A stretch of 64,000 nt of DNA, from positions 158,001 to 222,000 of the forward strand of contig NZ_AP025627.1 of NCBI RefSeq assembly GCF_022846435.1, read 5' to 3'. Below are positions 37,339 to 49,200 of the stretch, in pieces. The position numbers and the translations under genes were made by a program. The notes below the pieces were generated by a model. It was not told the DNA's origin. It saw nothing but the letters and a program-made list of their open reading frames with translations, and made no database searches. The stretch's first letter is position 1; every line of letters begins with the position of its first letter. The stretch is from Parageobacillus sp. KH3-4 (GTDB lineage: Bacteria > Bacillota > Bacilli > Bacillales > Anoxybacillaceae).

Positions 37339-40300
37339 ATGTCCAACCGCCAAGATATACGCATGCCTTTATCTGGGGCACAAGCAGGCATTTGGTTTGC
37401 CCAACAGTTGGATCCTGAAAATCCCATCTATAACACCGGAGAATATATAGAGATTAATGGGCCGGTTGATCCGGCTCTCTTTGAAAAGGCGCTGCGACAA
37501 GTCTTAGTTGAAGCAGAATCATTGCATGCCCGATTTGGTGAAGATGAGAACGGGCCATGGCAAACGATTGATCCTTCGCCGGATTTTCCTTTCTATTTTG
37601 TGGATGTGAGCGCAACGGAAAATCCGCAAGAAGAAGCGATGCTTTGGATGAAGAAGGATTTATCCAAGCCGGTTGATTTAACACGCGATCCGCTCTTTAC
37701 CGAGGCTTTATTTAAACTTTCCGATAATCGGTTTTTCTGGTATCAGCGCATTCATCATATTGCCATTGATGGTTTTGGCTTCTCGCTTATTGCGCAAAAA
37801 GTGGCCAAAGTCTATACGGCATTGGTGAACCATGCGCCGATGGACGATGAGAAATTCGCTTCGCTCCATCAAGTGATCGAAGAAGACCAAGCTTACCGTA
37901 CATCAAAACAGTATGAGCGTGACCGCGAGTTTTGGATGGAGCGTTTTCGTGATCAGCCAGAGGTGGTTAGTCTTTCTGATCGGGCAGTTCGGACGTCCAA
38001 CACGTTTATTCGGAAGACGGCGTATATGTCTCCATCTAGTACAGAACGTTTTAAACAATCAGCCCGGCATTTGAAAGCGAGTTGGCATGAAGTTTTCATT
38101 GCCGCTGCGGCGCTTTACATTCATCGGCTAACAGGGGCAAATGATGTCATTCTCGGTTTGCCGATGATGAACCGCTTAGGGTCTTCAGCCTTGAATGTGC
38201 CTGCAATGGTCATGAATATTGTGCCGCTCCGTTTGCATTTGCATGCTGATATGAGGATTTCGGAGTTATTAAGCCAAGTTAGACAAGAAATTCAAGAAGT
38301 AAGGCAACATCAAAAATATCGGCATGAGCAGCTGCGCCGTGATCTTAAGCTGCTAGGTGAAAATCAGCGATTATTTGGCCCGCAAGTGAATATTATGCCA
38401 TTTGATTATGCCCTTTATTTTGGCGGTCATCAAGGCATTACACACAATCTGGCCGCTGGGCCGATTGACGATCTTGCTATTAATGTATACGACAGAACAG
38501 ACGGAAACGGGTTAAGAATTGATTTTGATGCTAACCCGGAAATTTATAGCATGGATGAGCTTGCGACTCATCAAGCTCGCTTTTTAAAATTGCTTGAAAC
38601 AATGGAGTCGATGAAAGAAGACGCGCTGATCGGAAAGATCGATCTTCTTCTTGAAGAAGAACGTTATCAAGTTTTAGAGAAATGGAATGAAACGGCACAT
38701 CCTCATCCGGAAGAAAATTTTTTACAAATTTTTGAAAAACAAGTGGAAAAGACTCCGGAAGCAATCGCTGTAATTTGTGAGGATCAGGCGCTTAGTTATA
38801 CTGAACTAAATAAGCAAGCAAACCGTCTTGCCCATTTCCTAATGGAATATGGAGTGGGGCCGGAGCAATACGTCGCTTTAGCTCTTCCGCGCTCCGCAGA
38901 GATGGTTATCGCCATGCTGGCGGTGCTGAAAACAGGAGCGGCCTATCTCCCTCTAGATCTCGATTATCCAGAAGAACGAGTTGCTTTTATGCTTGAAGAT
39001 ACAAAGCCTGTCTGCATTGTAACAAGTTCGTCTGTGCAGTCGAAACTACCGCATGTTCCTTCTCGTTCTACGATTATACTAGATCATCCAGAAACAGAGA
39101 GGGTAATCAAAAATTATCCTGATGCAAATGTTTCTAAAACGCAATCACCGCTTCATCCAGCTTATGTCATCTATACGTCAGGATCGACGGGCAAGCCAAA
39201 AGGCGTTGTGGTGCCATTCCATAGTCTAAATAACTTTTTATTAGCGATGCGGGAGAAATTTGCGTTGAAGGAGCATGACCGTTTGCTCGCGGTTACAACG
39301 ATTGCTTTTGATATTTCTGCATTAGAAATTTTCCTTCCGTTAATCAGCGGAGCGAGTTTGGTGGTTGCGAAGAAGGAAACGATTCATGATCCGCAAGCGT
39401 TGGCAGCTGTGATCTCCGATGAAGAAATTACGATGATGCAGGCGACGCCGACGCTTTGGCATATGCTTGTCACCCATCATCCTGATTGCATCGCTGGACT
39501 TCGAGTGCTGGTGGGGGGAGAGGCGCTCTCAAGCAGTCTTGCATCGGCATTGCATAGTCTAGATTGCGAGATTACGAATTTGTATGGACCAACAGAAACA
39601 ACGATATGGTCGACGATGTCGACACTTCATCCTGACGATGCCCGGACACCTTCTATTGGCCGTCCGATTTGGAATACCCAAGTGTATGTATTGGATGATC
39701 AACTTCAGCCAGTTCCGCCGGGAGTGGTCGGAGAGTTATATATTGCAGGCACAGGGCTTGCGCGAGGGTATTTAAGACGGCCAGATTTGACAGCAGAGCG
39801 TTTTGTTGCCAATCCGTATGGGCCACCGGGAAGCCGTATGTACCGGACAGGAGATCTTGTTCGCTGGCGTATGGATGGTTCTTTAGATTATATAGGTCGC
39901 GTCGACCATCAAATCAAGCTGCGCGGTTTTCGCATCGAGATAGGTGAAATTGAGACGGTATTGTCACAATATGATCTTGTAGAGCAGGCGTTAGTAGTGG
40001 CTCGTGAAGATCAGCCAGGGGATCAGCGGTTGGTTGCTTATGTCATTCCTCGTGAGCAAAGCAAAGACGCCCTTGATCTTGCAGAGCTGCGCCGCTATGT
40101 CAGCGAGAGATTGCCTGATTATATGGTTCCGTCCGCATTTATGGTGCTTAACGAATTTCCGTTAACTCCGAACGGCAAGATTGATCGCAATGCATTGCCG
40201 GCCCCTGATTTTACGATGACGGTGAAAGGACGTAAACCTAGAACTCCTCAGGAGGAAATTTTATGCGAACTTTTTGCTGAGGTGTTGGAACTGCCCGGAG

Positions 40301-43300
40301 TTGGAATTGATGATAATTTCTTTGAATTGGGAGGACATTCGTTGCTTGCTGCCCGTCTCATTAGCCGCATCCGAGATGTGTTAGGCGTGGAGCTTACGAT
40401 TGGCAAACTATTTGAATCGCCTACTGTTGCTAGTCTTGTTAAGCATTTTGAGGATGCAGAAAATATCAAGCCGCCTGTCAAAACATATGTCCACAAAGAG
40501 GATATTCCTCTTTCATTTGTACAACGTCGTCTATGGTTCCTTTACCAACTTGAAGGGCCAAGCCCTACTTATAACATACCAGTCGTTGTGCATTTAACAG
40601 GAAAGCTCAATTATCATGCACTGCAAAATGCTTTATACGATGTCATTGAGCGCCATGAACCATTGCGGACCATTTTCCCTGAAAGTTCGGGGATGTCAAG
40701 ACAGGTTGTCTTAGAACCTCATCAAGTACGGCCTAAATTAATGGTAAAAGAAATCAACGAAAGCCAGTTATCTGATGAATTAGATGCTGCGGTACGCTAC
40801 CGTTTCGATTTAGCTGCAGAGCCAGCGATTCGCGCCCAGCTGTTCGTACTTGGTCCAAATAAACAAGTATTGCTGCTTTTAATGCATCATATGATTATCG
40901 ATGGATGGTCGCTAACACCATTAACTCGTGACATAGCTGCAGCTTATAACGCGCATTGCCATAATCAAAAAGTAGAGTGGCCTCCTTTACCAGTAAAATA
41001 TGCTGATTATGCTCTTTGGCAGCAAGAACTTTTAGGAGATGAGAACAATCCTACGAGTTTAATAGCGAAACAGCTCGATTACTGGAAGAAAACGTTAGCT
41101 GACTTGCCAGAGGAACTGGAGCTGCCTACAGACTACCCACGTCCTGCCGAGCCCAGCTATGAAGGAGGCATCGTCGATTTTCGCATTGATGCGGAACTTC
41201 ACAAGCGTCTGCTGGATCTCGCTCGTGAAAATAAAGCGAGCCTATTTATGGTGCTTCAGGCCGGGTTTGCTGCTCTCCTCACTCGATTAGGAGCAGGAAC
41301 GGATATTCCAATCGGCAGCCCGATCGCTGGAAGAAACGACGATTCATTGGAGAATCTAGTAGGATTATTCATTAATACGTTAGTGCTTCGCATGGATACA
41401 TCAGGTAATCCAAGTTTCCGAGAACTTCTTGGCAGAGTCAGAGAAGTGAACCTATCTGCCTACGAAAATCAAGATCTTCCGTTTGAACGTCTGGTGGAAG
41501 TTCTTAATCCGGTGAGATCTCGAGCCAAGCACCCGTTATTCCAAGTGATGTTTGTATTTCAAAATACACCTGAACCGAAACTAGAATTACATGGTCTTGA
41601 AAGTAAGTTAGAAATTCGCAGCGTCGGTTCGGCTAAATTCGATCTAACTCTTGAACTTCGTGAACACCGTGCAGAAGACGGATCTCCGGATGGACTGATT
41701 GGTTTATTCGAGTACAGCCGCGATTTATTCGAACATACTACGGTCGAAGTGTTTGCAAAGCGATTATGTCAGCTGCTTAAGGAAGTGGTTATGAATCCTG
41801 ATCGTCCTATTGGCCAAATCGATATACTTTTACCGGAAGAACTCAAGAAACTCTTAGAGAAAACGAATCATCACGCCCGCTCTGTGTCTGAAGAATGCTT
41901 GCCAGCATTATTCGAAAGACAAGTTCAAAGAAACCCTAATGCTATTGCGGTCTCTTTTGAAGGTCAAGAACTGAGCTATGCTGAATTAAACAAGAGAGCG
42001 AACCAGCTCGCCCATTTCCTGATTGAGAAGGGAGTCGGGCCAGAAAAAGTGGTGGCACTAGCGTTGCCGCGTTCGTTGGAAATGATCATAGGAATATTGG
42101 CTGTGCTTAAAGCAGGAGGAACTTACTTACCTTTAGATCCGGATTATCCAGAAGACCGTATCGCTTATATGATGGAAGATGCGCAGCCAATGTACGTCAT
42201 TACAAATAAGGAAATGGCTTCAAAACTTCCTCATGCTGGCGGTGCTGAGCATCTTATTATTGATGAGGCTCATGTAGCCGATGTGTTAGGAACATATGCG
42301 GAAACAAATCCAGATGATTCGAACCGGATCGAAGCGTTGTCGCCGTATCATACAGCCTATATCATCTACACTTCAGGCTCAACTGGCAGGCCAAAAGGCG
42401 TGATGATTCCGCATCAAAATGTGGTCCGCCTGTTCAAATCGACTGAACATTGGTTTCAATTTACGTCAGATGATGTTTGGACGCTGTTCCACTCTTATGC
42501 GTTTGATTTTTCTGTTTGGGAGATTTGGGGGCCATTCTTGTATGGAGGACGTCTGGTTGTTGTTCCGCATAATGTCAGCCGTTCGCCAAAGGAATTTCTA
42601 CAATTGCTTGTTGAACAAAGAGTGACTGTTCTCAACCAAACACCATCCGCTTTTTATCAGCTTATGCAGGCTGACAGAGAAAATATCGAACTGTCTAGAC
42701 AACTTTCATTGCGCTTTATCATATTTGGAGGAGAAGCATTAGAGATTAGCCGTTTGGAAGATTGGTACGAACGGCATGCCGATGATATGCCAAAGCTTAT
42801 CAATATGTATGGCATTACTGAAACGACCGTTCATGTCAGCTACATGGAATTGAATAAAAATATCATTTCTGTAAAAGGGAACAGCTTAATAGGCCGAAAC
42901 ATTCCTGATTTAGAGGTTTATGTATTAGATGCAAATCTGCAGCCGGTTCTGCCGGGAGTCATCGGAGAGATATATGTGGCAGGAGCGGGATTGGCGCGCG
43001 GCTATTTAGGAAGGCCTGATTTGACTGCGGAGCGCTTTGTCGCTAATCCGTTTGGCTTACCGGGTTCAAGAATGTATCGCACAGGTGATTTAGCGAAATG
43101 GCGTGCCGACGGAACATTAGATTATATTGGGCGAGCAGATCATCAAGTGAAAATCCGTGGATACCGCATTGAACTGGGTGAAATTGAAGCTGTTTTAGCT
43201 AAGCATCCTGATATTGCACAAGTTGCCGTTGTGGTACGTGAAGATCAGCCGGGTGATAAACGTCTTGTCGCATACGTTGTACCTGCGAAGGGGGTTTCTC

Positions 43301-44526
43301 TAGAGTCCGTCGAACTAAGGCGATATGTAGCTGCTAGCTTACCGGATTATATGATACCGTCTGCTTTCGTGATGATAGAGGCTCTGCCATTAACTCCTAA
43401 TGGCAAGCTTGATCGCAAAGCACTGCCTGCCCCTGATGTGACTATAGAGATTGCCAATAGAGGACCGAGAACTCCTCAAGAAGAGATGTTATGCGATCTG
43501 TTTATGGAGGTTCTCCGTTTACCGCGTGTAGGTATTGATGACGGATTCTTTGAACTGGGAGGCCACTCCCTTTTAGCTGTTCAATTAATGAGACGTATTC
43601 GTGAAACATTTGGAGTTGAGTTGAGCATCGGAGATTTATTTGAAGCGCCTACCGTCGCTGGTCTTGCTGAGAAACTTGAAATGGGCAGCAGCCAAAGTGC
43701 ATTAGATATCTTGCTGCCCCTTAGAACTTCTGGAAACCAACCTCCTTTATTTTGTGTACATCCAGCGGGAGGGCTTAGCTGGTGCTATGCAGGGTTAATA
43801 AGATCAATCGGGACAGACTATCCGATTTATGGATTGCAGGCGCGCGGTATAGCAAAAGCGGAGAAATTGCCGAAAACGTTAGACGAAATGGCTGCCGATT
43901 ATATTAACCAAATGAAAACGGTTCAGCCAGAGGGGTCTTACTATTTGTTGGGATGGTCTCTGGGAGGAAATGTCGCCCATGCCATGGCGACACAGCTTCA
44001 ACAACAAGGAGAAGAGGTTGCGCTTCTAGTGATGTTAGATGCATACCCTAGCCACTTCTTACCTATTGCAAAAGTGCCTGATGAGCAAGAAGCGTTAATC
44101 GCGTTGCTCGCTTTAGGTGGTTATGATCCAGACAACATGGATGGAAAACCGCTCAATCTTGAAAACACGATTGATATGCTGCGGCGCGATGGGAGTGCAT
44201 TAGCTAGTTTAGAAGAGTCTACGATATTAAATCTAAAGGATACGTATGTAAATTCAGTCCGTATCTTAAGCGAATATGTGCCGCGGCGCTACAAGGGAGA
44301 TCTCCTATTCTTTAAATCGACCATCATACCTGAATGGTTTGATCCGATCGAGCCAGAAGCATGGTTGCCATATATCGATGGAAAGATTATCCAGTATGAT
44401 ATCCATTGCCGCCATAAAGATATGTGCCAGCCTGGCCCGTTAGCTGAAATCGGGCGTATACTTGCTGATAAATTAAAAGAAAAAAGTAATTTAATTTCAA
44501 TAAATGGAGGGAGAGGTACAAAATGA
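37339..44526 (+). CDS. dhbF: Bacillibactin nonribosomal peptide synthetase DhbF
   Basis: A 2395-residue two-module NRPS: C1 (HHIAIDG near 138), A1 ([11 protein letters not shown] near 611), PCP1 (LGGHS, Ser1001), C2 (HHMIIDG, His1183-84), A2 (near 1677), PCP2 (Ser2077) and thioesterase (GWSLGG, Ser2207). The binding pocket of A1 reads D-I-L-Q-L-G-L-I-W, the glycine code. A2 reads D-F-W-N-I-G-M-V-H, the threonine code. It therefore builds DHB-Gly-Thr and cyclises three copies to bacillibactin. ATG 37339 follows AAAGGAGG; the frame is open further upstream inside dhbB, without a ribosome site. It overlaps mbtH by four bases. Confidence 0.97.
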   Translation: MSNRQDIRMPLSGAQAGIWFAQQLDPENPIYNTGEYIEINGPVDPALFEKALRQVLVEAESLHARFGEDENGPWQTIDPSPDFPFYFVDVSATENPQEEAMLWMKKDLSKPVDLTRDPLFTEALFKLSDNRFFWYQRIHHIAIDGFGFSLIAQKVAKVYTALVNHAPMDDEKFASLHQVIEEDQAYRTSKQYERDREFWMERFRDQPEVVSLSDRAVRTSNTFIRKTAYMSPSSTERFKQSARHLKASWHEVFIAAAALYIHRLTGANDVILGLPMMNRLGSSALNVPAMVMNIVPLRLHLHADMRISELLSQVRQEIQEVRQHQKYRHEQLRRDLKLLGENQRLFGPQVNIMPFDYALYFGGHQGITHNLAAGPIDDLAINVYDRTDGNGLRIDFDANPEIYSMDELATHQARFLKLLETMESMKEDALIGKIDLLLEEERYQVLEKWNETAHPHPEENFLQIFEKQVEKTPEAIAVICEDQALSYTELNKQANRLAHFLMEYGVGPEQYVALALPRSAEMVIAMLAVLKTGAAYLPLDLDYPEERVAFMLEDTKPVCIVTSSSVQSKLPHVPSRSTIILDHPETERVIKNYPDANVSKTQSPLHPAYVIYTSGSTGKPKGVVVPFHSLNNFLLAMREKFALKEHDRLLAVTTIAFDISALEIFLPLISGASLVVAKKETIHDPQALAAVISDEEITMMQATPTLWHMLVTHHPDCIAGLRVLVGGEALSSSLASALHSLDCEITNLYGPTETTIWSTMSTLHPDDARTPSIGRPIWNTQVYVLDDQLQPVPPGVVGELYIAGTGLARGYLRRPDLTAERFVANPYGPPGSRMYRTGDLVRWRMDGSLDYIGRVDHQIKLRGFRIEIGEIETVLSQYDLVEQALVVAREDQPGDQRLVAYVIPREQSKDALDLAELRRYVSERLPDYMVPSAFMVLNEFPLTPNGKIDRNALPAPDFTMTVKGRKPRTPQEEILCELFAEVLELPGVGIDDNFFELGGHSLLAARLISRIRDVLGVELTIGKLFESPTVASLVKHFEDAENIKPPVKTYVHKEDIPLSFVQRRLWFLYQLEGPSPTYNIPVVVHLTGKLNYHALQNALYDVIERHEPLRTIFPESSGMSRQVVLEPHQVRPKLMVKEINESQLSDELDAAVRYRFDLAAEPAIRAQLFVLGPNKQVLLLLMHHMIIDGWSLTPLTRDIAAAYNAHCHNQKVEWPPLPVKYADYALWQQELLGDENNPTSLIAKQLDYWKKTLADLPEELELPTDYPRPAEPSYEGGIVDFRIDAELHKRLLDLARENKASLFMVLQAGFAALLTRLGAGTDIPIGSPIAGRNDDSLENLVGLFINTLVLRMDTSGNPSFRELLGRVREVNLSAYENQDLPFERLVEVLNPVRSRAKHPLFQVMFVFQNTPEPKLELHGLESKLEIRSVGSAKFDLTLELREHRAEDGSPDGLIGLFEYSRDLFEHTTVEVFAKRLCQLLKEVVMNPDRPIGQIDILLPEELKKLLEKTNHHARSVSEECLPALFERQVQRNPNAIAVSFEGQELSYAELNKRANQLAHFLIEKGVGPEKVVALALPRSLEMIIGILAVLKAGGTYLPLDPDYPEDRIAYMMEDAQPMYVITNKEMASKLPHAGGAEHLIIDEAHVADVLGTYAETNPDDSNRIEALSPYHTAYIIYTSGSTGRPKGVMIPHQNVVRLFKSTEHWFQFTSDDVWTLFHSYAFDFSVWEIWGPFLYGGRLVVVPHNVSRSPKEFLQLLVEQRVTVLNQTPSAFYQLMQADRENIELSRQLSLRFIIFGGEALEISRLEDWYERHADDMPKLINMYGITETTVHVSYMELNKNIISVKGNSLIGRNIPDLEVYVLDANLQPVLPGVIGEIYVAGAGLARGYLGRPDLTAERFVANPFGLPGSRMYRTGDLAKWRADGTLDYIGRADHQVKIRGYRIELGEIEAVLAKHPDIAQVAVVVREDQPGDKRLVAYVVPAKGVSLESVELRRYVAASLPDYMIPSAFVMIEALPLTPNGKLDRKALPAPDVTIEIANRGPRTPQEEMLCDLFMEVLRLPRVGIDDGFFELGGHSLLAVQLMRRIRETFGVELSIGDLFEAPTVAGLAEKLEMGSSQSALDILLPLRTSGNQPPLFCVHPAGGLSWCYAGLIRSIGTDYPIYGLQARGIAKAEKLPKTLDEMAADYINQMKTVQPEGSYYLLGWSLGGNVAHAMATQLQQQGEEVALLVMLDAYPSHFLPIAKVPDEQEALIALLALGGYDPDNMDGKPLNLENTIDMLRRDGSALASLEESTILNLKDTYVNSVRILSEYVPRRYKGDLLFFKSTIIPEWFDPIEPEAWLPYIDGKIIQYDIHCRHKDMCQPGPLAEIGRILADKLKEKSNLISINGGRGTK

Positions 44527-44729
44527 CCAATCCTTTTGAAAATAAAGACGGCACCTATCTTGTATTAATCAATGATGAAGGCCAGTATTCCCTCTGGCCG
44601 GCCTCTATCGCGATTCCGTCCGGCTGGAATATCGCTTTTGCTGAAAATACACGTTCAGCATGCCTAGAGTATGTGAACTCTCATTGGACAGATATGAAAC
44701 CTAATAGTCTGAAAAAGATAAAAAGATAG
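44523..44729 (+). CDS. MbtH-like protein
   Basis: A 68-residue helper that binds and activates adenylation domains. It has the family signature of conserved Trp and Pro residues: [19 protein letters not shown] and [14 protein letters not shown]. It overlaps the dhbF stop as ATGA, so the two are translationally coupled, like ybdZ behind dhbF in B. subtilis. Confidence 0.95.
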   Translation: MTNPFENKDGTYLVLINDEGQYSLWPASIAIPSGWNIAFAENTRSACLEYVNSHWTDMKPNSLKKIKR

Positions 44730-45324
44730 GATCTATTACAGTCGAAGCAAAAAATAATTATTCAGGAGTGAAATGGCACTTCAAACGATAAAGAGACTTC
44801 AAGTGTATTCAATGGGAAGTGTAAAAAGTAATAGTTTTTACAAAATGAAGAGGGGGAGCAGAGGCAATTTTTATAGCTGCCCCCCTCTTAAAAACATTTG
44901 TGAAAAATAGTCTAAACAATGTAGAACGGTCATAAGAAGGTTGGATATAAAGGGTTGGGCAGGAATGAAATGGAGCCTCTTTGCCAGAGGTTGCATGAAC
45001 GCCTGCTTAACTCTCTTTTATTTTCATGTGACACGAGTATTTATTATATCTATTATTGTTGTAAAAATGGAATAACATCACAGTAGCATCAAGCTTTTCT
45101 GTTATATCTTTGAACGAGAACACCAGCGGGTCTATTCATTTTGCCAGCCGAGCGTTTGTCGTTTAGAGGGAGAATGTGTACCACATGCCCGTCCGGCAGG
45201 CTTGCCGTCTTCGGCAACAAAGCAGCCGATCTGTCACCACTTGCTTTTATCGGTGAACCAACACGCTTGTCAAAAGAATATTCTCGTCGATAAATAATGG
45301 CTAGCAGAGAGGGGGGATCTTTCC
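44730..45324. other. Non-coding gap between mbtH and the PPTase gene
   Basis: It contains a large hairpin (AAGAGGGGGAGCAG with CTGCCCCCCTCTT, 44848-44889) that may end the dhb transcript, although no T-run follows. The remainder has only short frames that I do not believe. The ribosome site of the next gene is at about 45307. Confidence 0.5.
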
Positions 45325-46104
45325 ATGATGGAATGGCAGGTTGCCAATGCAATACCACACCTGTCGAATCATACGTGCCAAGTTTGGCTATCTAAAACGA
45401 CTGATATGCAACCATGGCATGTCCGGATGCTTAATGATGAAGAAAGGAAAAGGGCGCAATCTTTTCGAAAGGATCAAGACAGAGCACGGTTCATTATCGG
45501 TTGTGCATTAAGTAGACTAGTATTGGCAACCCAATTGAATATGGCCCCACATCAAGTGCCTATTGACCGCACTTGTCCAATTTGCCATAAAGCTCATGGT
45601 CGGCCGCGATTGCCTCATGGTTTGCTGCAATGGTCTGTTTCGCATTCTGGCGATGTTATTCTAGTTGCCTTTACCACGGATGCGCCAGTCGGTGTCGACG
45701 TTGAATGGATGAATGCCACTTGGGATTTGGATGTCGTCAAAATGGCAGACGGGATACTCACGGAGAGGGAAATAGTACATATATTGCAAATGTCGTCAAA
45801 TGATCGAATAAGAGGTTTTTTAACCTACTGGACAAGAAAGGAAGCGGTTCTTAAAGCAGCAGGAGAGGGACTGAAAATTCCGCCATTGAATGTGGCAGTA
45901 TCTGGACCGCAACAAGCACCGCGGCTGCTTGCTTTCACCGGTCGCCCAGATGGTGTAGACAATATTATCCTGCATGATTTGAACTTAGATTTAAACTATG
46001 TAGCCGCGCTCTCTATTTTCAGCAAAACGCAAAAAAGAATTGAGCAATATGATGCGAGCGTGCTCATGCAGGAAGGTTTTGGTTGGAAAGATTACTATAT
46101 TTAA
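45325..46104 (+). CDS. Sfp-type 4'-phosphopantetheinyl transferase
   Basis: Transfers phosphopantetheine from CoA to carrier-domain serines, here of DhbB and DhbF. 259 residues. It has the three family motifs: a Pro/Arg-containing P1 region (GRPRLPHGLLQWSVSHSGD), GVDVEWM (magnesium-binding Asp, Glu) and WTRKEAVLKAAGEGL. A CPICHKAHGRPRL segment replaces the plain YGKP of B. subtilis Sfp and looks more like actinobacterial PPTases. Two adjacent ATG codons (45325, 45328) follow GAGGGGGG. No Fur box is seen; it lies between the dhb and btr-feu parts of the locus. Confidence 0.9.
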   Translation: MMEWQVANAIPHLSNHTCQVWLSKTTDMQPWHVRMLNDEERKRAQSFRKDQDRARFIIGCALSRLVLATQLNMAPHQVPIDRTCPICHKAHGRPRLPHGLLQWSVSHSGDVILVAFTTDAPVGVDVEWMNATWDLDVVKMADGILTEREIVHILQMSSNDRIRGFLTYWTRKEAVLKAAGEGLKIPPLNVAVSGPQQAPRLLAFTGRPDGVDNIILHDLNLDLNYVAALSIFSKTQKRIEQYDASVLMQEGFGWKDYYI

Positions 46105-46203
46105 CAAAAGTCTTTAGACACATATTAGTGAAGTGTTCTTTCCTCAACATCAAGAACGAGGGGAGCATAGAGTGTGAAGGTATGAATAATCGAAACTAGC
46201 TGG

Positions 46204-46227
46204 CAGAAAAGATTCATGTCTTTTCTG
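46204..46227 (+). terminator. Hairpin after the PPTase gene
   Basis: Nine-bp stem CAGAAAAGA / TCTTTTCTG with a 6-base loop, 100 bases after the stop. No T-run, so its role as a terminator is doubtful. Confidence 0.35.
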
Positions 46228-46297
46228 CTGAAGGCGACCGAGAGGTGCTTACTGGCATTCCGAGCTGTTGTGAATAACTTAACCATTTGATATACTA

Positions 46298-46319
46298 TAT
46301 AATAATGATAATCATTATC
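46298..46319 (+). promoter_or_regulatory. Fur box overlapping the -10 region of btr
   Basis: AATAATGATAATCATTATC (46301-46319) matches the 19-base Fur box with one mismatch. It overlaps TATAAT at 46298-46303, so Fur-Fe would block the promoter. No good -35 element is visible. Confidence 0.8.
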
Positions 46320-46427
46320 AATAAATCGGTTTTGTTGATAGTTATAAAATGCTCATAAACAGCCTTTGCATGGAAGTGAAAAACTTATTAGATTGGTAGA
46401 ATGTAGAAGCAAGGGTGGTGAAAGTAT

Positions 46428-48077
46428 ATGATTCATCACAAAACGATTAAGCAGGAAGTCGACGATTTTTCGTGGGACGCATCGTTTTTTAGGTTGCGGG
46501 ATATGCAGTTTATGAAAGGAGACAGCAATTGGCGAATTGAGCAACAGCTTACTGCTTCTCATGTACTTATCGTGGTAAAGAGCGGACAAGGACGTTTAAC
46601 GCTGGACAGTGATGAGTATCGGCTGCGGCCGGATACCGTTTATGTGTGTGCTCCTGGAGAAACTTACGGGATCGAAGTAGAAAAAACGCGTCAGCTAAAA
46701 ATGTTTCTTTTTAAGTTTGATGTATTTCAAGTAACGGAACAAAGATATGAACGCGTACAACGTATGAAAGAAGAGCGTTTATTCCCGTTGCAGGGAGAAA
46801 TCCAAGTTTCCCCTGCTGGCCAGCTTGGTTCTTTGTGTGATACGATTTACCATCACTGGCGCAGCGAAGATAGGCTGGAACGCTTTCACAGTCAACTCGC
46901 TTTTCAGGAATTGCTTTATTACATTATGAAAAACCGCCGTCTTTTGTCGGAGAAATCGCGAACGTCGCTCGAATTAGCGAAAGAATATATGGAGCGCTAT
47001 TTTTATGAGAATTTGACGATTGAACAGCTAGCGCGCATAGCGAACGTTAGCCCTAAGTATTTTGTGGATTTGTTTAAAAAAACGTACGGGATCAGTGCCA
47101 TCGACTACTTGACCGAACTGCGCATCAACAGGGCTAAGCAACTCATGGCGCAATCTGATGCTAAACTACGGGACATTGCTCATCAAGTCGGTTACAACGA
47201 TGAATTTTATTTCAGTCGCAAATTCAAGAAGAAAGTAGGAGTAACGCCTACCGTTTATATGAAAAGCCGCCGCCGGAAAATTGCAGCCTACAAATCTCCA
47301 ATTACTGGCCAATTGCTTGCTCTGAAGATCATTCCTTATGCTGCGCCGCTTCATCCGAAATGGACCGCTTATTACTATAAGATGTACCGTGCGGATATTT
47401 CCGTACCTCTAAGCGCTTATCGCAAAAATCAACATTGGGAGTCCAACATCAAAACACTTCTCCATGCTCGTCCAGATATTGTGATCAGTACGGATGAGTT
47501 GGAGGAGAGGGAGAAAGAAATGCTTGAACAGGTTGCCCCTATCTTTTACGTTCCGTGGATGGAGAAGGATTGGCGGGAGCAATTGTTGCTGACGGCTGAA
47601 TTTTTAGGAGAAACGAGAGAAGCAGAGCATTGGCTCAAAACATACGAACGGAAAGTAAAGCTTGCTAGAGACCAGCTAAAACGCGCGGTGGGCGATGACA
47701 CTTTCTTAATCGTGCGGATCTCCAAACAAAATTTATATGTTCACTGCAATCGTAGCATGTCTGAGGTATTTTATCGTGATTTGCAGATGGTTCCTGCGTA
47801 TCGTGGTGATCGTTTAGTTTACGATCGGCAGACCACGCTTGACCAGCTGACCCAAATTGACGCTGATCGCCTTCTTCTGTTGATCCGACAAGAAGAGGAA
47901 ACATTAGATTTTTGGAAAACATTACAATATTCCGTGCCATGGCAGGAACTGAAGGCGGTTCGGAACAATAAAGTTTATTTGATTCCTTCAGATCCATGGG
48001 TAGAATATTCTGCATATGCACATGACCGGATCATTGATGAGTCATTAAAGCTTTTTTCTGGAGATTGTCCAAAATGA
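46428..48077 (+). CDS. btr: AraC-family bacillibactin-responsive activator Btr
   Basis: 549 residues in three parts. There is an N-terminal cupin-like sensor (about 1-170), a double helix-turn-helix AraC domain (about 185-285: ERYFYENLTIEQLARIANVS; LRDIAHQVGYNDEFYFSRKF) and a C-terminal periplasmic-binding-protein-like domain (about 300-549: LLHARPDIVISTDELEE). In B. subtilis Btr (YbbB) this last domain binds bacillibactin and the protein activates feuABC-ybbA. It lies directly upstream of feuA in the same direction and has its own Fur box. Confidence 0.94.
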   Translation: MIHHKTIKQEVDDFSWDASFFRLRDMQFMKGDSNWRIEQQLTASHVLIVVKSGQGRLTLDSDEYRLRPDTVYVCAPGETYGIEVEKTRQLKMFLFKFDVFQVTEQRYERVQRMKEERLFPLQGEIQVSPAGQLGSLCDTIYHHWRSEDRLERFHSQLAFQELLYYIMKNRRLLSEKSRTSLELAKEYMERYFYENLTIEQLARIANVSPKYFVDLFKKTYGISAIDYLTELRINRAKQLMAQSDAKLRDIAHQVGYNDEFYFSRKFKKKVGVTPTVYMKSRRRKIAAYKSPITGQLLALKIIPYAAPLHPKWTAYYYKMYRADISVPLSAYRKNQHWESNIKTLLHARPDIVISTDELEEREKEMLEQVAPIFYVPWMEKDWREQLLLTAEFLGETREAEHWLKTYERKVKLARDQLKRAVGDDTFLIVRISKQNLYVHCNRSMSEVFYRDLQMVPAYRGDRLVYDRQTTLDQLTQIDADRLLLLIRQEEETLDFWKTLQYSVPWQELKAVRNNKVYLIPSDPWVEYSAYAHDRIIDESLKLFSGDCPK

Positions 48078-48094
48078 ATTCCGGATACCGTCTA

Positions 48095-48144
48095 TGGTCA
48101 GAAAAAAGATCCTATTTTATAATCATAAATGATAATCATTATCA
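48095..48144 (+). promoter_or_regulatory. Promoter and Fur box of feuABC
   Basis: TGGTCA at 48095-48100 and TATAAT at 48118-48123 (17-base spacer) are followed by a perfect 7-1-7 Fur box, TGATAATCATTATCA, at 48130-48144. The Btr binding site, expected upstream of -35 inside the end of btr, was not identified. Confidence 0.8.
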
Positions 48145-48179
48145 ATAGCAGGAGTCGAGGGGAGGACTTTAGAACTATT

Positions 48180-49181
48180 ATGAAAAGAAAATGGCTTTAT
48201 TTTAGTTTTATTGCTTTACTCATTCTAATATTGACAGCTTGCGGTGCGAAACAATCATCTGCACCGGACAAAGCTGCGGAAGGGAACTCGACAAGCAGCG
48301 GCACGGCAGAACAAGAGAAGAAAGCTGACGCAAATGAAACAAGAACCATCCATTACCTTGGAAAAGATTATACGGTTCCCGCAAAAGCGGAAAGAATTGT
48401 GATCGCCGGCAGTATGGAAACGATGGAAGATGCGCTTGTGCTAGGAGTTAAACCGCTTGGCGGCATCACGGTCGGCGGCAAGTTTCCGGACATGTTCAAG
48501 GAAATTACAGGTTCCACCGTATCCATTGGAGAAAAAGCGCAGCCTAATATAGAAACCATACTGAAATTGAAACCAGATGTCATCTTTGCTACTACGAAAT
48601 TCCCGCCGGATGTTATCAAAAAATTGGAGAAAATCGCTCCGACGATTCCGGTTTCCCATATATCAACAAATTGGGAAGCAAACCTGCGCCTTCTTGCGGA
48701 AGTGACAGGCAAGCAAGAACTTGCTGAGAAAATATTGCAAAAGTATAAGGCTGATGTCGCGGCGGCAAAAGCGAAGTTAGGCGATCGGCTAAAAGATAAA
48801 AAAGTTGTTGTGATCCGCATTAGAGGTGGCAATATTATGATTTATCGAGAAGATGTATTTTTCAACCCTTCGCTGTACATGGATTTGGGACTGACAGCAC
48901 CACAAGAGATCAAAAACGCACAAACGCAAGAAATGATCTCTCTAGAAAAATTTAGTGAAATGAATCCAGATTATATCTTTGTGCAGTTCTCGGAGGACGA
49001 GAACAAGGATCAGCCTAATGCACTCAAAAACTTGCAAAACAATCCGATTTGGCAAAGCATCAATGCGGTCAAAAATAACAATGTGTTTGTGAATGTTGTT
49101 GATCCGCTTGCGCAAGGCGGTACAGCATGGAGTAAAATCAATTTCTTGAAAGCTGCTGTGGAGAAGCTGGGCAATGAATAA
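48180..49181 (+). CDS. feuA: Ferri-bacillibactin-binding lipoprotein FeuA
   Basis: Surface lipoprotein receptor for ferric bacillibactin/enterobactin. 333 residues with a lipobox (LILTACGAK, Cys at about residue 22), a low-complexity linker, and a class III binding-protein fold (KAERIVIAGSMETMEDALVL; KPDVIFATTKFPPDVIKKLE). ATG 48180 follows GGAGG at 14 bases, rather far; the signal peptide clearly begins at MKRKWLYF. The next gene follows after about 19 bases. Confidence 0.93.
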   Translation: MKRKWLYFSFIALLILILTACGAKQSSAPDKAAEGNSTSSGTAEQEKKADANETRTIHYLGKDYTVPAKAERIVIAGSMETMEDALVLGVKPLGGITVGGKFPDMFKEITGSTVSIGEKAQPNIETILKLKPDVIFATTKFPPDVIKKLEKIAPTIPVSHISTNWEANLRLLAEVTGKQELAEKILQKYKADVAAAKAKLGDRLKDKKVVVIRIRGGNIMIYREDVFFNPSLYMDLGLTAPQEIKNAQTQEMISLEKFSEMNPDYIFVQFSEDENKDQPNALKNLQNNPIWQSINAVKNNNVFVNVVDPLAQGGTAWSKINFLKAAVEKLGNE

Positions 49182-49200
49182 AACAAGGCGGTAGCATAAT

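Noticed and set aside
45089-45358. A 90-codon minus-strand frame between mbtH and the PPTase
   Set aside because: It overlaps the PPTase start and its ribosome site, has no ribosome site of its own, and resembles no family.
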